Assembly (NCBI RefSeq): GCF_028858725.1 | Contig: NC_084771.1 | Span: forward strand, 6,104,915 to 6,168,914 | DNA from: Colius striatus | Lineage: Eukaryota > Chordata > Aves > Coliiformes > Coliidae | Direction of reading: 5' to 3' | Length of the DNA stretch: 64,000 bases | Part shown: positions 49,068 to 62,355 of the stretch, one piece after another | Numbering within the stretch: position 1 is the stretch's first letter | Layout of the letters: every line of letters begins with the position of its first letter | The notes under the pieces: generated by a model | The model's input: only the letters and a program-made list of their open reading frames with translations | What the model was told of the DNA's origin: nothing | Database searches by the model: none | Made by a program: the position numbers and the translations under genes

Positions 49068-52000
49068 GCACAGATGCTTAGCCATCCCAGTCCCCCTGAC
49101 ATGCCAATCCATTGAACCTGTTTGCTGTCCTGACTTCCCCTCGGTTAGACTTTGATTTTGAGTCTCCATAGGTGGGTGGATTGGGCAGCCCCCTACTCAA
49201 AGTACTGCATCAGCTATGTTGAAAACACTATGCCAGGCTGTATGTTTATTAATAAGCTGATTTTGAAAGGAGGTGGAGGACCATGTCTGAGCTCTTGTGG
49301 CAGGGCTAGCTAATGATATTGGACAGCAAGCAACTGTCACTTTTGCTAAATCTGTCATATTGCAAGTAAGCTGCTTACAGCCTGCAGTTGAGGTGGGCAG
49401 AATGACAGTCTAATCCACCTTAGGCTTCTACCCAAAGTCAAGTCTGGAGTCTGCTTTTCTCAAGAACACAGTTGTCCCTTGGAAACTGTTGTCTCAGAGT
49501 CACAAAGAAAGCCAAGGAGCAGAACAATCACCAGCTTTGCTGAACAAACTCCACCCGTGTGTCTTGTAGACCTTCATCCCTGAGTGATGATAAAATAGGA
49601 TTTCTGAGGAACAGAAGCAACATGGAATTTGTCAGAAGACATATCCTTGTACATTGCTTAGCAAGGCAGCATAGATTTGCAAGCAACTTGAGGAGCTGGA
49701 TCAGAACCTTATATGGAAAAAGGGAATACTGTGAGACCTAGTCTGCAGTACAGGACCTTCAGCGAAGCTTTTGTGGGTGGGAGCTGTAGCAAGTGGCACA
49801 GAGGCTCTTGACTATTTTTTTTTTCTGTTCCCTGTATAGCAAGATGTCAGTCTCTAATCTAGAGATGCTGCCAGGCCCTTACCTGCAGCAGGGCGAGTGC
49901 AGCTCACATGCTCTGTGATGGCTTTATGATTGGTTTGGGAGAGGGAGGGAGATGTGGGCACTCCCTTCTGCTCACACCTGCATCACCTTCCGTTGGCATT
50001 CAGCCTTGAGTCTTTCTTCCCTGTCACTACATTGGGCATGACTGTCCCTTCATGCTTCCATAGTAAGAAAACTGGATTTCTTCCAGGTTTCTCCCTCTTT
50101 TTTTACAGGTGAGACTGCAAGGCACAGCACATCTTTTGGAAATTATTCCCCATTTTGGCTGTCATTTGGGTAAAGTGCTTAGCAGATCCTTGAGGCTGAG
50201 TAGATAAATAATCCTGTTGATGGAGGTGCTACTTAATATTAAACTAAGTTTATTGCTGAATCAACTTCTTCATCTTTGGCAACCTTTGTGCTACAGAAGT
50301 GTTTACAGATGTAAACATTAGATTGTAGGTGCAGTTTCTTTGAATGATGCTGCAGAATGTGGGGCACAGTGCTGAGCTTTATGGGACAATAAAACTCAGT
50401 GCTGCATGCTATTAATAGTTTTCTCAGGCATTTATATCCGTTCTTAACAACTCTTCCTCAGTGGCATTTAGTAGTGTTTAAGGATATCTTCACTCCCCTT
50501 AAATTGTCCTGTTGTCTGTATACTGCTCCACATATAAAGGATGCTTGCTGATAGGATTCTCTTTTTCTTGTGGTTGTAGGAGAAGCTCCACATGAGGTTG
50601 GAGTGCTGTGTTAAATGGGGACAGTAGATCGTGCATAGAATTTGAAAGCTGTTAATGACAACATGTGTTCTGAAATGATAGGACTGTACATAATATACTT
50701 GGAAGGAGCTTCAGGAGACCTTCAACTTTGTTGCTGCCCACAAGGAGATCCACAACAGTCAAAGGTCGAGATGTGCCTATGTGACTTCTAGAGTTAAACC
50801 TTGAGAAAGCAAGTCAGGAAACTGGGCTTAAATGCTGCCAGGAAAAGGAGATGGGAGATAGTTTAGAGTTGCTTTATTAAAATCACTTAGTGGCAGGGCT
50901 GTAGGTTTAGTGTGGAATTCTGGCTGTCAGCCCACTGATGCCAACAACAATCACATGGTTCTGAGAGAGCCACCTGAAGTCCCCTCCATTTGCTGCAGAC
51001 ACTGAGGGTGCACATGAGATTCCTTGGTGGCCATCAAAGATGGTGGATTGTGCAACCAGGGATACCAATTCACAAGTACCTGGTTTAAGACCAAAGAAGG
51101 CCGTTCTGTCTTGTGCTTCCTACTATCTCCACCACATCAGCACAGTAGTGGCAAAGTAGTTGAAAGCTGATCTTTTAAAGACTATTCTTCCTGCATGAGC
51201 TTTCAATTCCACAAGTGTGATTTTTCCACGCAGAGGAGGCTGGGAGTGGCAGAAGTGCTTTTTTTCAAGGGCAAGATGTGCTTTAGCTGGTCATGAAACT
51301 GCACCCTGAGGCCTCCTGAATCAGGCTGCTCGTAAAAGTCAAGAGCATTTTATTGTATGAGATGTTTATGTCCTTTCTTGAAGTGTCATAATGAGGATGA
51401 AGTGATAGCATCAGGGAAAACGGGGTCACAGAGTGGAGTGCTGGGGAAGCGCATTGCTGGCTGCTCCGGTGTTTACCTTGGGATGTGTTTTGGTTACTGA
51501 CTGCTAAACATAGCAAAGCTGAAGGTGCATTATCACTCTTCCCAATTTCAAACAGTTTGTTGTGTCCTACTGGAGAGCACATCATCGGTAGCTTTAACCA
51601 GCTGTTGAAAAACACTGCTCTGTTACCATAACAGCGCTTTTATTTTTATCTTCAGGAGGAAATATTTGTTGGAATTAGGTTTTGGCTCCCAAAAGATGAA
51701 AACATTTGTAATTGGAATGGTGCCTTTGAGTACCTGTAACCTTTTTTAAGGTAGAAAAATGTTTACTGGTAGGCTTAAACATTTGGTTTGTGTGTTCTCT
51801 TGCAATCTTCAGCAATTGGGTTGGGGTTTTCTTGGATGGCTTTAGCCATTCCTTCGGAGGTGATGAACAGTCTAGGGTTCTGAATACTCTGTAGTACAAG
51901 ATCTATGATCATGCTGTGTTGCCCCTGGAGAGATTAAATGAGGCAGTTGTGCCTAAAAAAGCACTCTCCTACTGAGGGCTTGAAGGCCTTGCAGAGGAAC

Positions 52001-55000
52001 CTATGTACAGTGCTGGAGAAGACCCATAAAGCAATTCCTCAAAGTGTTTTAAACCATTCACTTTCAGACTTGTATTTGCTTACCATGATGGTTAAACTTT
52101 CATCAGAGTTTTTAGAGGCATCAGAGATATAGTCTGTAAAACCCTTTTATGGTATACTCTCCATAAAGAAGATTTGGCACCTGTTTGATGCCCATGTTCC
52201 CAGAAGGTCAATGCCAAGAAATGCTGTGAATTAAAAGTACTTGGTGGGAAATAGATGAGAATAAATCCTCTCAAGCAATGTAAGACAGAGCTATTTTAGG
52301 GGGAAAAAAAGATTGTCTCATTCTTAATGTTGTGGATTTTTTAAATTTGTGTGCAAATTGTGACCAGCTCTAGAAAGCACTTTAAAAACCTGCAGAAAGA
52401 GGTAGACTGGATTCTTTCCCACAGAGTTTGTTGGGGTTTTTACAGCATACAGTAGACTTCATCAAGAGTTGTCACTCTGTTCGTGCCTGTGCCTGTGGAT
52501 CAGCCATCAGTGCAGAATTCATCTTTTTTTCTAAGAAGCTGACCAAAACAAAAAGGTTTTGAGTTGTCATCTTCTCATGTAGATATTTTTACTATATGGG
52601 TATAGGTATCCTATGTAGGTATTAGTACATTTTTACTCAGTGCTGCTGTCCTGCTGAAGTCTTTAAAGGACCTTCATCCAAAAGCTATACCTTGCAGGTG
52701 AGATATTTTTCTTCCCAGAAATCTGGGACTCTGCTGCAATCCAGAATAAATTTTAAAAAGAAAAAAGTGCAGACATCAAAGAACATTAGTAAATTAAATT
52801 ACCAGGCTTGGAAAGCTGGCATTACATCCCTAAAAATAGCTCATCTCACAGGAAGGCAGCATAATTTAAAATCAGTGGCACATCAAAGAAATGAGGCCCT
52901 AGTGTCCATCTTGGGCAGGAGTGAGTCTAGGTTTATGTAGGTCCATTTGTTTCAGACATTGAATGTTTCTTGGAAACTAGGCCCTCTCCAGGCATTTCAG
53001 TTTGCATATCCTGGGTCATTTTTGCAGCAGTTTAACACTATTTGTCTCAAGTGAATCTGTCTGTGGGTTTTGCTTCCCAGTAGTGTGTGCAATGTATTCT
53101 GAAAACTCAGCTGGTCACTGATTGCTTGGGCTGCCCTGCTCTGCACCAAGGGTTTGCTGGAGGAATTGAGTTTTAAATAGCATTTCCACTGTCTAGATCT
53201 TTATCATTGTTAGATGAGAACTTACTCTGAAGGAGCCACTGGTTGCGTGTGAGCTACTGCTGGCTCTCACAAGCGTGGCTGTGTATACATAAGCCAGGCT
53301 TTGTTCCTGGAAGGGGAGAAGGTAGGCTCTCTGCCCCAACCAGTGTGTGGGGGATGCTTCTGCAGCCTGCCTTCATCTTGCTCACTTAAGTTCTCACTGG
53401 GGTTAGCAGATGTATTTCTGTAGCAGTTCTGATAGTCTAACATCTTCCAGCTACCCATCAATGCTAAAGCTGTTACTTTTGTTTAGGGTGGGTTTGTTTG
53501 TTTATTTTTGGGGGGGAGATATGGTGTGATATGATCTTTTTGAGCTGGATGCTGTGATTAAGGCTTCTTTGTAAAGATGCTATACCCCACAAGTTGAGCC
53601 ATGTTAGAAATAGCATGGGTAGTATTTACAATCTTACATGTGATGAATGAAAGCTATTGAAACATGAAAGCTGTGAAAAGCTAGACTGGAGTTTCAACTG
53701 GCACAGCAGCACTTTGTTGAATAGGGATGAACCTAAACACGAATTCAAGTTTCTCTGCAGCATTTGCTAAATAAGGACCTAAATTAATAACATCAAGTAA
53801 CGATGCAAGAACTGACTTCCCCTATGTAGGAAATTCAGGGCTGTGTTTTTCAAGCACACAAGCCCATTGCATTGCAGTGTCCAATTCACAGTGCATAAAT
53901 GAAGTTTGGTGTGTTGCAATGGATTTGCTTTGCAGATGGCTCAGTAACAATACGCTGGGGGACAGTGCTGTTGGAATAGAAGACAGCATTGCTGTTTGGA
54001 AACACCAATGGGAGAAAAAAAGGCTGTTCAGGCATTCATTTGTGAAATAGCTCCAGACAAAGCACTGAGCATGTGGTGGTGTGTAGGGAAAGAAAAAACT
54101 GCATTAAGACTTCTCTATTTGTTGCATGAGTCATCAAAACTTAACTTATATGAAGGCGTATTTATGTGCCTTATTCATATCCAGGAATCAATAGCACTAC
54201 TTCTGTCTTTCCTGAGCAGCAGTGGGTATGAAGTATAGTATTTTGATAAGCAGTGTGATGTATGTCTTTTATCCCTGTGGATCACAGAAGACAAGAGACC
54301 AAGTAAAAGTAACTCCCCATGACCGTTACTTGGAAACTTAAACAAAATCCCAGACCCTCTAATCCAAGATGGTAATGCTATCTAATCTGGTTTTGAGAGA
54401 CAAGTAGGAGCATCTGAGAAACATGTCAGTTGAAAATAATCTTCCCTTTTTTCAGTAGTATCTGTCTCTGCATGTGCTTCAGCAGGGATTCCACGTGAAG
54501 GCTGAGACGCTTTGTTAGCATAGTTGCAATTTTCTCTGGAAATTTGTCAGAACCAAGTTGTAGTTGGCCAGTAAGAATTGGCAAGAGACAAAATATGGTG
54601 TGACACCAAGAAAAAGGATCTCAGATTGTGGATGTTCAGAGTCAGAGAAGTGCTGTGACAGCCTAGCAGCATGATTCGTGTACTGCAGAGTGCTTCTGCA
54701 TCATACCCTGTTCCCAAGTAGAAGACACTGCTCTTTTAGACATCTTTCAGCCTTGTGCAATCTGTCCATCTGCTTTAACAATGAAAAAAAACTTACAAGA
54801 ATAATGAGAAGGACACTAACAGATTGAAATTTTATAGGGTTTAGGGGTGAACCTCTGTGTGCTGAAGTCAGAGGCAGCTTTGCCATTAACAAGGGTATTT
54901 AGCCTCTGTGTAGTCTAACGGTGCAATTGCCTTAATAGACTAGAGAGCTGTCTGAAAGGGCATTCTGTAAACGCCAAAGTCCAACGGGAGTTCCTTGCAC

Positions 55001-58000
55001 ATTTTATTGAGCATAACTAGAGTTTGGACAAGAGAAAATGTATTTTAGAAATCGATCCATATGTGGAGTCCTTTGAAAATTCACCTGAAGGTAAATGAGT
55101 AACAGATCAAATACTCCTAGGTTTCTAGTGCTTGGATTTTGAGAGCTATAGTAGTCTTTAAAAGGGCTGGCTTCTCTGAAGAAAAGGAAACTCTTTAATG
55201 TAAGGTACCTTGAGCTTTGAGAATGGCTTTAGATTTGGGCTATCCATTCAACCTCTGATGTACCACTGTGCTACAAACTTTTAACCACCCAGGGAAAAAA
55301 ACAGAAGTCTTTGATGTTGTACTGAGTACCACAGAGCTGCCCATGGCCAACAGCCTGGCATGAGGCCTGTGAGGTATATCCTGGCTGTCTTCTTGCTGAT
55401 GTGTTTGCCTGATGTTTGAACTCTGCTTAAATTGACTCAGGGAATCCTAGATTTTCAACTCTGCAGCCCAGAGAGCAGAAAGGAGGTTCTCAGCTCCATT
55501 GCCCTAGTTGACTTGTCCTTTGTCCAGGACAGTACAAGTTATTTTCTTCCAAGTAAATAGTTACTAAGTGCATGAGGAGAATTCATATACAATTTGTTGG
55601 CATTACATCAATACAGATTTATTCTGTTGTGTGTTTCAGAAGTTTAATTAACATGAACTTTGCAATATGTGCTGGAAAGTAAATAGCAGGCTCATCTTTA
55701 TTTACTTGGCAGAAGAGTAATGTTCTTTAGAAGATATGAAAGCTCTTCCTAATGCATGTGACTCTATCCACCAGAACCCTGCAGGCCATTGCACAGCACA
55801 CACACTTCTCAAATCCCCTGTAAGCCCAAATATCAGGCTTAGGGGATACTTAAGTGCTGTACAAGTCTTGTGGTGAGCCTTTGCACAAGGGACGAGTTCT
55901 GTCCTGATATCTGAACACTGCAAGCAAGCACACAGACCTGGGGCCAGAGGAGACAATCAACTCCATCAGTTTGTCCACCGTGCAGAGGCATTTATGGAAA
56001 ACATATCAGATGCACAGGCTGATACTGCTTTGTGGATTGTTAGCAATCAAAAATATCCAACACAAGCAGAATGCCCCTGACTGAACAGTTTTTGTTTGGA
56101 AGGGCCTTCTTGGCTGAGGATTTGGATGTCCACTGAGTTATATAGATCAGGCAGTGGTGTTTTATAATAGGAGTCCTGGAATAACCTTTAAGAGAGATTC
56201 ACAGATGGCAACCATGTGAGAAGGCTACTGTGCTTTTGATGGCATCTGCATTATAATCACCCCCATAACAGTGTCTTATCCTGTCAATGATACATCATTC
56301 TCTGATGTCTCATCCATAAAGTCTGGCTCTGAGGCCTTGCAGATTATTGACACATGGGTTTCCACTGTGGATTCTGAGGTTCAAGCTTATCAGTGGTAGA
56401 AAGTCACTGTCAGTGGTGGGACCCCTAGTTAGACATAAGAAATCAAGCTTTACTGGGGCTGTAAGACCTGCAAATACCTTCACACATTTGTCTTTTAACC
56501 ATATGAACAATGAGTCTTCATGAGCTTCCCTGGAATCGCCTGCATGCTCAGGGGGTTACGTGTGTATGCATCTTCAGGGCTTGGGCTCAGGTGGAAAAGG
56601 AGAAAAGCCCTGCTTTGAGAGAGGATCCTTCCAACATGATCATCCCCTGGCCACAGACAAGGCCTCTTCTCCCTAGACTGCATCCTCCAATCTACTACAG
56701 ACCTTATGCTTCCTCTGGTTGCTGTAGCATCTCATGCCTGGAATAACAATGTCCTATACTCCCTGTTTTCCAAGAAGAGCTTTCATCGTTTCATAAGTGG
56801 CTAAAATATGCATGGCCACTAACTCCCCTATTAGCATAACATTTAGAAGAGGTTTAACAACAAGGACAACAAGGATTTCTTGTTGGTGATTAGCCTCATT
56901 GGGCTGAACTGAACGCAACAGTCAAACGTCTCTTTTCTCAGTATTCCCGTTTGCACATAACCGACCTTGTCCCTCCTCATTCCTGTTCTGTTCCTGTTTG
57001 ATTCTTCAGGTATCACTTAAGTGATGTTTAGTGCAAGCCAAATGCTATAGAAACACTACTGACTGCTGTTCTGTTCAAGTTTGACAGCTCTGTTGTTCTG
57101 AATCACCATATTCAAAATGATCTTCCAATACCCCGACACAACGGGTATGTTTTTCAGGTTGTCATTATAAAGAGGTAGAGTAGATGTATTATATATGTTC
57201 CAGTGTTATGCAAGACTAGGTGTCATATTTGTTGACTGTCCCTCATCCCCATACACGTTTACTACTCTGCTACTGTGACTAGGTTATTGTGGGCTTGTTT
57301 GTTTGTAGTCATTCCCACACTTCCATACCAAAATTGCAGGGGGTGATGTTTTTTCTCTGGACCTCTTTATAACTCTTCTTTCATCTGCCTCCTGATTTTT
57401 CTCTGCCTCTTGCAATTGCATTCATTCTGGGAGGGGCTGGTAGCCCAGATGTTTTCATGACAATGGTGTCTTTATCATCAGGATTTCATAATTAGGCAAT
57501 TATTTTTTTTACAATACAGTCATTCCAAGATTTCTGTGTAATGAGCAGTTAGATACTATAATCTGCCAGAAACGCATTTTTGTCTTAAGTATGAATTAGA
57601 ATAGGATTTAATTTTACAATTTCAGAGATCTAAATTAGACATTGTAGTAAAGAAAAATGACTTTTTATGTCTATTAAAACATTTACTTTTGTGTTGTGCT
57701 TATGCCAGCTACAGTGAAATACTTCCATGTGTTTTTAATCTTAGGTTAAATTAAAACTGCTGGTAAAAGAGCTGGTGGGAAAACGGTTTGTGATGATGCA
57801 AGAAAATGTAGCTAGAATTATTAAGATACTGCAGTGCCCTGTCTTCTCCCACTCTACTACAGGGGAGTCAAAATGTCAATAGAAACAAAACCTTAGTCAG
57901 TTTGAACCAGCTGGAAGGTGGAACAACTTCCAAGACATTTTGCTGTGATTATTTCAACCAGTTCTTTTTGCATGGAGCTGAAATGTTTGACAAAAAGTAA

Positions 58001-58023
58001 TTTCATTTCCACCTCTTCCTACT

Positions 58024-58039
58024 TGTGTGTGTGTGTGTT
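58024..58039. repeat. (TG)n microsatellite
   Basis: Short run of TG dinucleotides followed by TTCAG, which makes an acceptor-like sequence. Confidence 0.7.
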
Positions 58040-60571
58040 TCAGCTGAGAGATGTGATGGAAGTGATCACCTGCAAAAAATGGGCATATTCCAGTAAATAG
58101 TTTCCCTAAAAAGCTCCCTTTGTAATTTCTCTCACTCTGTCCTACTACTCTGTTTTGTTTTCCCTAATGTTCAGTAAAACTGTAATAGTTTCAAATGTTA
58201 AGCCTGAATTTAGTCTTTCCATTTATCTTTTGCTTCTTAATGGCTGGTATTAAACACTGATTTCTAAGATGTTCCCAGAAGCAGATAGTTTCAAGCAGCA
58301 CTGGATGAGTGTTATTTCCTGTTTCTGTGCTGCTTTTGTTTCTAGTAGAAAACCACCCAGAAACTTAACTCCCAGTCCACCTCCATTTGTGTTTTTGATA
58401 GGAAAACTCCAGATGGCTTTAGGCAAACTAAATACTTAAGGATGTAGACAGTGTTTTGTTGAACTGGGGCCCCATTTAAGTTCTGTCTGATTCTGCAATG
58501 CCAGAGCTGTGCTGAGACACTCTAGCACTCATGGAAGGCTTGTGACTATGGTTTCTTTTTGCTGGGCTTTTGAATAGTTTTCCACTCATGCATTCTGCTA
58601 CAGCCTGCAAGGGCTGCTCGGCATCTCTCCACTAGCCCAAGTGGAATGTAGGCTACCAAGACACCCAGCAAGTTGTCTTGCTCCCTTCTGCTTTAGCATT
58701 CATCCAATGATCCAGCTCTCCTCCTTTGCTTTGTCAGGAGTGTGTCAGTAGTATAATTTGCTTTTCCTTTCCCCTGGAATTCCCAAGAATATGACATAAA
58801 AGTAGATGATCCACCATGCTGTGAGACAGACAGGAGCTTTGTGGCTAGTGTTTGTCGGCTGACCCGTTCAGAGACAGCAGATGCTAAGTGTAGACTGTCT
58901 CTGGATGATGAGTGCTACAGGTTACTGCTTTTCTTGTCTGCAGGCTCCTGCCACTGTATCCAGGTGCATTTCAGCCAGGGATGCTGCTTTCATGGTTAAA
59001 AAAAAAAAAAGAAGAGAAACTATAAATAAGATGCAGGAGAAAATTCCCAGTACCCTAGGAGCTGCCCTGGAGAAAAGGGATAGCACATACTCTGAGAATA
59101 GATGTTTTCCCACCATCTTGAGCAGTTGCCAAAGATTCTTCCTTAACCTGAACAGAAGTGGTAGAGTGTATGAAGCTTGGCTGCTTCTTAGATTGAAGGG
59201 AAGCCTGAGACAGAGGAGAAATCTTGGGGAGGAAGGAGGGGAAGAGGTAGATGGATGCCATCACAGAGCTCATGGGTGTTGATGGCTGTTGTGCATGCCC
59301 TTTTGAGGGGAGAACAGCCATGGGGAGTTACCACAGGAGAGAAGCAATTGCTGGTCAAAGAGGTCATCAGGTCTTCCTTGCCTTTAAAGACTGAGTTATG
59401 TGGTCTCTGAATACCATATCAGCTCAGGATGAGGGAGTTGGAGTGAAAATAGCTGAAGCAGCACTATGGAGGTAAAACAGATCTCCTTCATGAAGTGTTC
59501 TCTTGGGCAATTCCTTTATCCATGGCTGTGATGCTGATGGTGGTACCGGTACTGTAGGAAAAAAAAAAGGAGTTGTTTTGTGTGTCCAGCATGATGGACT
59601 TCCAGGTCCAAACTCTGCCTCATGGAGCATGCATGTTAGACGGTGGTTTTCAATGACTCAAAGTTAGAAACCACTCTCTGTATTCCTGTCTAGCCTAAAA
59701 TTACTTTTGTGGCCAGAATGGAGTAAATGCTGACCACATCTCAACTAACTCTCCCCAGCCAGACCCACTATTTGCCTCTAAGAAGTTAAGTAAGAGGTGA
59801 CGTCGCAGTCTGAGCTAGAGGTGGCTTTGGTGTTACGTGGTGCTCAAAAAGTAGGTTACTGGGTCAGGAACAGCAAGTTCTGACTGTTTGCCAGCTCGGC
59901 CTTTTTTTTTTTCCCCCACAATGTTTATAGTGCTGTGACCTGCCGTGCTAAAATGAGTCTAAACTGAATGCAAGCAGTGCTTCAATCAAACCCATCTTGC
60001 TGTTTTAAAGTTGTCTGTACTTGCATCAGATTATCTGTTTGCAGGATGCTTGCTTTATGGTGGTTTCCTTTTTTGAAACAAGAAGTAAAGCTGATTGAAA
60101 TCCAGTTGATAAAAAGCAAGTGTCCTTTTTAAATGATTAGCTTGAAGTCAAAAAACTTTCCAAAGTCACTGGAAAGTGCTGAGATGTAGTTTCACTCAGA
60201 ATTCAGTACTGGAAGAATTTGTTCCCAAATCCAGCAATATGTTACAGAAGATACAAAAATTGAATGTAGCTCAGAACAGTACATTTTGGAGACAGGAGTT
60301 TTGCTTGAGGCTCTGATCTGTTTGAAATACTCACCAGCTCCTTGCATGGCATTGTCCAAAATTGGTTTCTCCTCCAATGGACGTTCTGCCCTTTGGAGCC
60401 TCTGCAAAGCTGGAGGGTATGTTGGTGCTGATAGGCTTGTGGATGGATGGCAGCTGCCAACAGGATCCCCAAAGGAGAGCAAGTAGCCAAGCTGAGGGTG
60501 GGAAAGCTGATGGGGAACACAAGGAATGTAATTGCAGCTACCTTCCCAGTGAGAGCACGGGGCAGGAGGAT

Positions 60572-60644
60572 TACAGTTGGGCTCAAAGATCTTAAAAGCT
60601 TTTTCCAACTCAAATCCTTCTACGATTCTATGCTTCTGTGACTG
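60572..60644 (+). mobile_element. CR1 3' end fragment, diverged
   Basis: Follows the CR1 ending in order: CAGTTGGGCTCAAAGATCTT, a TTTTTCCAACTCAAA block, then ATTCTATG and TTCTGTGACT. It is of the same general type as the 4.3 kb copy (the TTGGACTTGATGATCTTAAAG form), with substitutions. Whether the GC-richer sequence just upstream is part of the element is unclear. Confidence 0.75.
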
Positions 60645-60884
60645 TGGAGGTGAAGCTGACTCAGGCTGCACATGGGTTTGTAGCTGCCCAAGCGTTGGGC
60701 CCCGCAGTGCCTCATGACCAGGTGCCAGCGGCCTGAGAGTGAGTCGCATGTCCCAGCACTGCCATAGGCCCCATCACCCCTCCACAGGGCTGACATGAAC
60801 CATTCTGGGCCTGATCACTCCAGAGGTCACATCCAGCTGCCTTTATCAACAGCTGGACTGCCCCAGCCTTGCAGATGAGACCTT

Positions 60885-61199
60885 GCAGATGCTTAAAGGG
60901 TGGGTGTCAGGAGGATGGAGTGACACTTTTTTTCTGTAGTGCCCAGTGACAGGACAAGCGATAATGGACAAAAGCTGGAACATAAAAAGTTCCACTTAAG
61001 GAAAAACAACTTTGCTGTTGAGGTGAGGGAGCCCTGGCACAGGCTGCCCAGGGAAGATGTGGAGGCTCCCTCTCTGGAGGTTTCCAAACCCACCTGGACA
61101 TGTTCCTGTGCCCTCCTGATGGAGAGGAACCTGCTTTAGCAGGGGCTTGGGCTGGATAATCTCTAGAGGTCCCTTCCAACGCTGATCATTCTATGATTC
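60885..61199 (+). mobile_element. CR1 LINE 3' end, well preserved
   Basis: Carries GGGTGGGTGTCAGGAGGATG, GTGCCCAGTGACAGGACAAG, AAAAGTTCCACTTAAGG, CCCTGGCACAGGCTGCCCAG, CAAACCCACCTGGACATG, AACCTGCTTTAGCAGGGG, CTCTAGAGGTCCCTTCCAAC and a final ATTCTATGATT. It is the same subfamily as the reverse copy at 13.2 kb. 5' truncated, non-coding. Confidence 0.95.
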
Positions 61200-62191
61200 C
61201 TGTTACATCCAAAACCAAATTCCTTTGGTGTTGGAGGCAAGCTTTGCTTTTGATCAGTGCCTTTGTGCTCAGATTTATAACAGCCTGATCCTGCAGCCCT
61301 TCTCCCTGTGGTTGAGTGCAAGGAGTGGGCTACACAAGGGATGGGTGGCCTGGCTTCAAGTATTTACATAATCTCACCAACAAAATTATTACTCAAGCAA
61401 AGCCTTAGAATATGCTCAGTGGCTTGCTGCCAAAGCTGACTTGAGGAAACTATGGGCCATTCAGTCAAGTGATTCATCAGGTTTTCAGTGCTTAAAAAAA
61501 CTTACCTAAAATAAATCAAAGGGAAGAAAAAAGCCCAGGATTTGAAGAAAAATTGCACCTTGCAAAATCTCTCCCTTAAATCACAGAGAGCTTTCTGCTG
61601 CCAGACCAGATGTAGCAGGACAGAGAAAGAACAGCATCACTTAATGCTCCTTGCTGAGCTAAAATGGCATCTAATCACAGGGCATCAGCAGCACACCCAG
61701 AAAGTGGCTCGTGCAGTGCAGAACAGCCGCCCTCAGCACTGCAGGTCTCACAGGGCCCAGCGTGGCTCTTGCCCACGACTTGAAAATATCTGACTTTCTG
61801 CAACTGGAGGAAAAAGATGTTGCTCAAAAAAAGAGTGAGGTGGGTAAGGCAGCTAATAAACCCACAGGTGTCCATACTTCAATGTAGGGATCCGCTCATT
61901 TTTCTTACTGTTTAATGAAACATGAGTTAAACTGCAGTATCTCTTAGAAGACATGTTATTTATGAGAGACTATCAACCTCTCAGAGCTGCAAGGGTTCCC
62001 CACTGGCCATGGCTCAGCAGGGCCCCGGTTATCACCGCTGACTTACAGTTCCCTCTCTGCTGGCAATCAGTTCAGTGACTACCAGAGAATACATGTTAAG
62101 CCTCACCCTGAAGACCCCAGTCCTGTGAGGTGCTGAGTGTTTGGTGTGGGAAGGAGCATTACAAGAGGCAGTGAAGAGAGGAATTACTCAC

Positions 62192-62316
62192 CTCTTGTGT
62201 GCGTCTCTTTTTCTGAGATGGCTGCATCATATTGCTGATAAAAACAGCTGCAGCTGCATTGCCTTCAGAGAAGCTACATTGATGTATGCTGATGCAGAAT
62301 CTAGCCAGGTGTCTGT
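62192..62316 (-). other. splice-flanked open segment, unknown
   Basis: On the - strand an acceptor (TTTTGCTTCTAG) and a strong donor (AAGAG|GTGAGTAA) bound 125 bases open in one frame, ending ISNMMQPSQKKRRTQE. The tandem ATG near the donor would also allow it to be a first coding exon. The protein is not recognised and no partner exon was found. Confidence 0.2.
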
Positions 62317-62326
62317 CTAGAAGCAA

Positions 62327-62355
62327 AAGCCCTAAAGCTTTAAGCCCTAAAGCTT
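62327..62355. repeat. 15-base tandem duplication
   Basis: AAGCCCTAAAGCTT occurs twice with one base between copies (62327-62340 and 62342-62355). It lies just next to the acceptor of the minus-strand exon-like segment. Confidence 0.7.

Larger units (their letters stand above)
42431..60571. other. intergenic, no confirmed gene
   Basis: Long AT-rich stretch with a CR1 tail at 44.4 kb, an exon-like segment at 45.7 kb, a moderately GC-rich block at about 47.3-47.55 kb open on both strands, and a short TG repeat at 58.0 kb. No Gla domain (expected for PRRG3) and no cyclic-nucleotide channel exon (CNGA2) was seen. Confidence 0.5.

Noticed and set aside
56631..56655. CCTTCCAAC near 56.6 kb as a CR1 tail
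   Set aside because: The surrounding sequence does not follow the CR1 order and there is no ATTCTATG ending.
58040..58100. Short frame after a TG-repeat acceptor (LRDVMEVITCKKWAYSSK, then stop)
   Set aside because: The acceptor is created by a TG microsatellite and the peptide is too short to judge; no matching upstream exon was found.
60192..60749. 185-codon open frame on the - strand
   Set aside because: It passes antisense through a CR1 3' end fragment and shows no protein family features.
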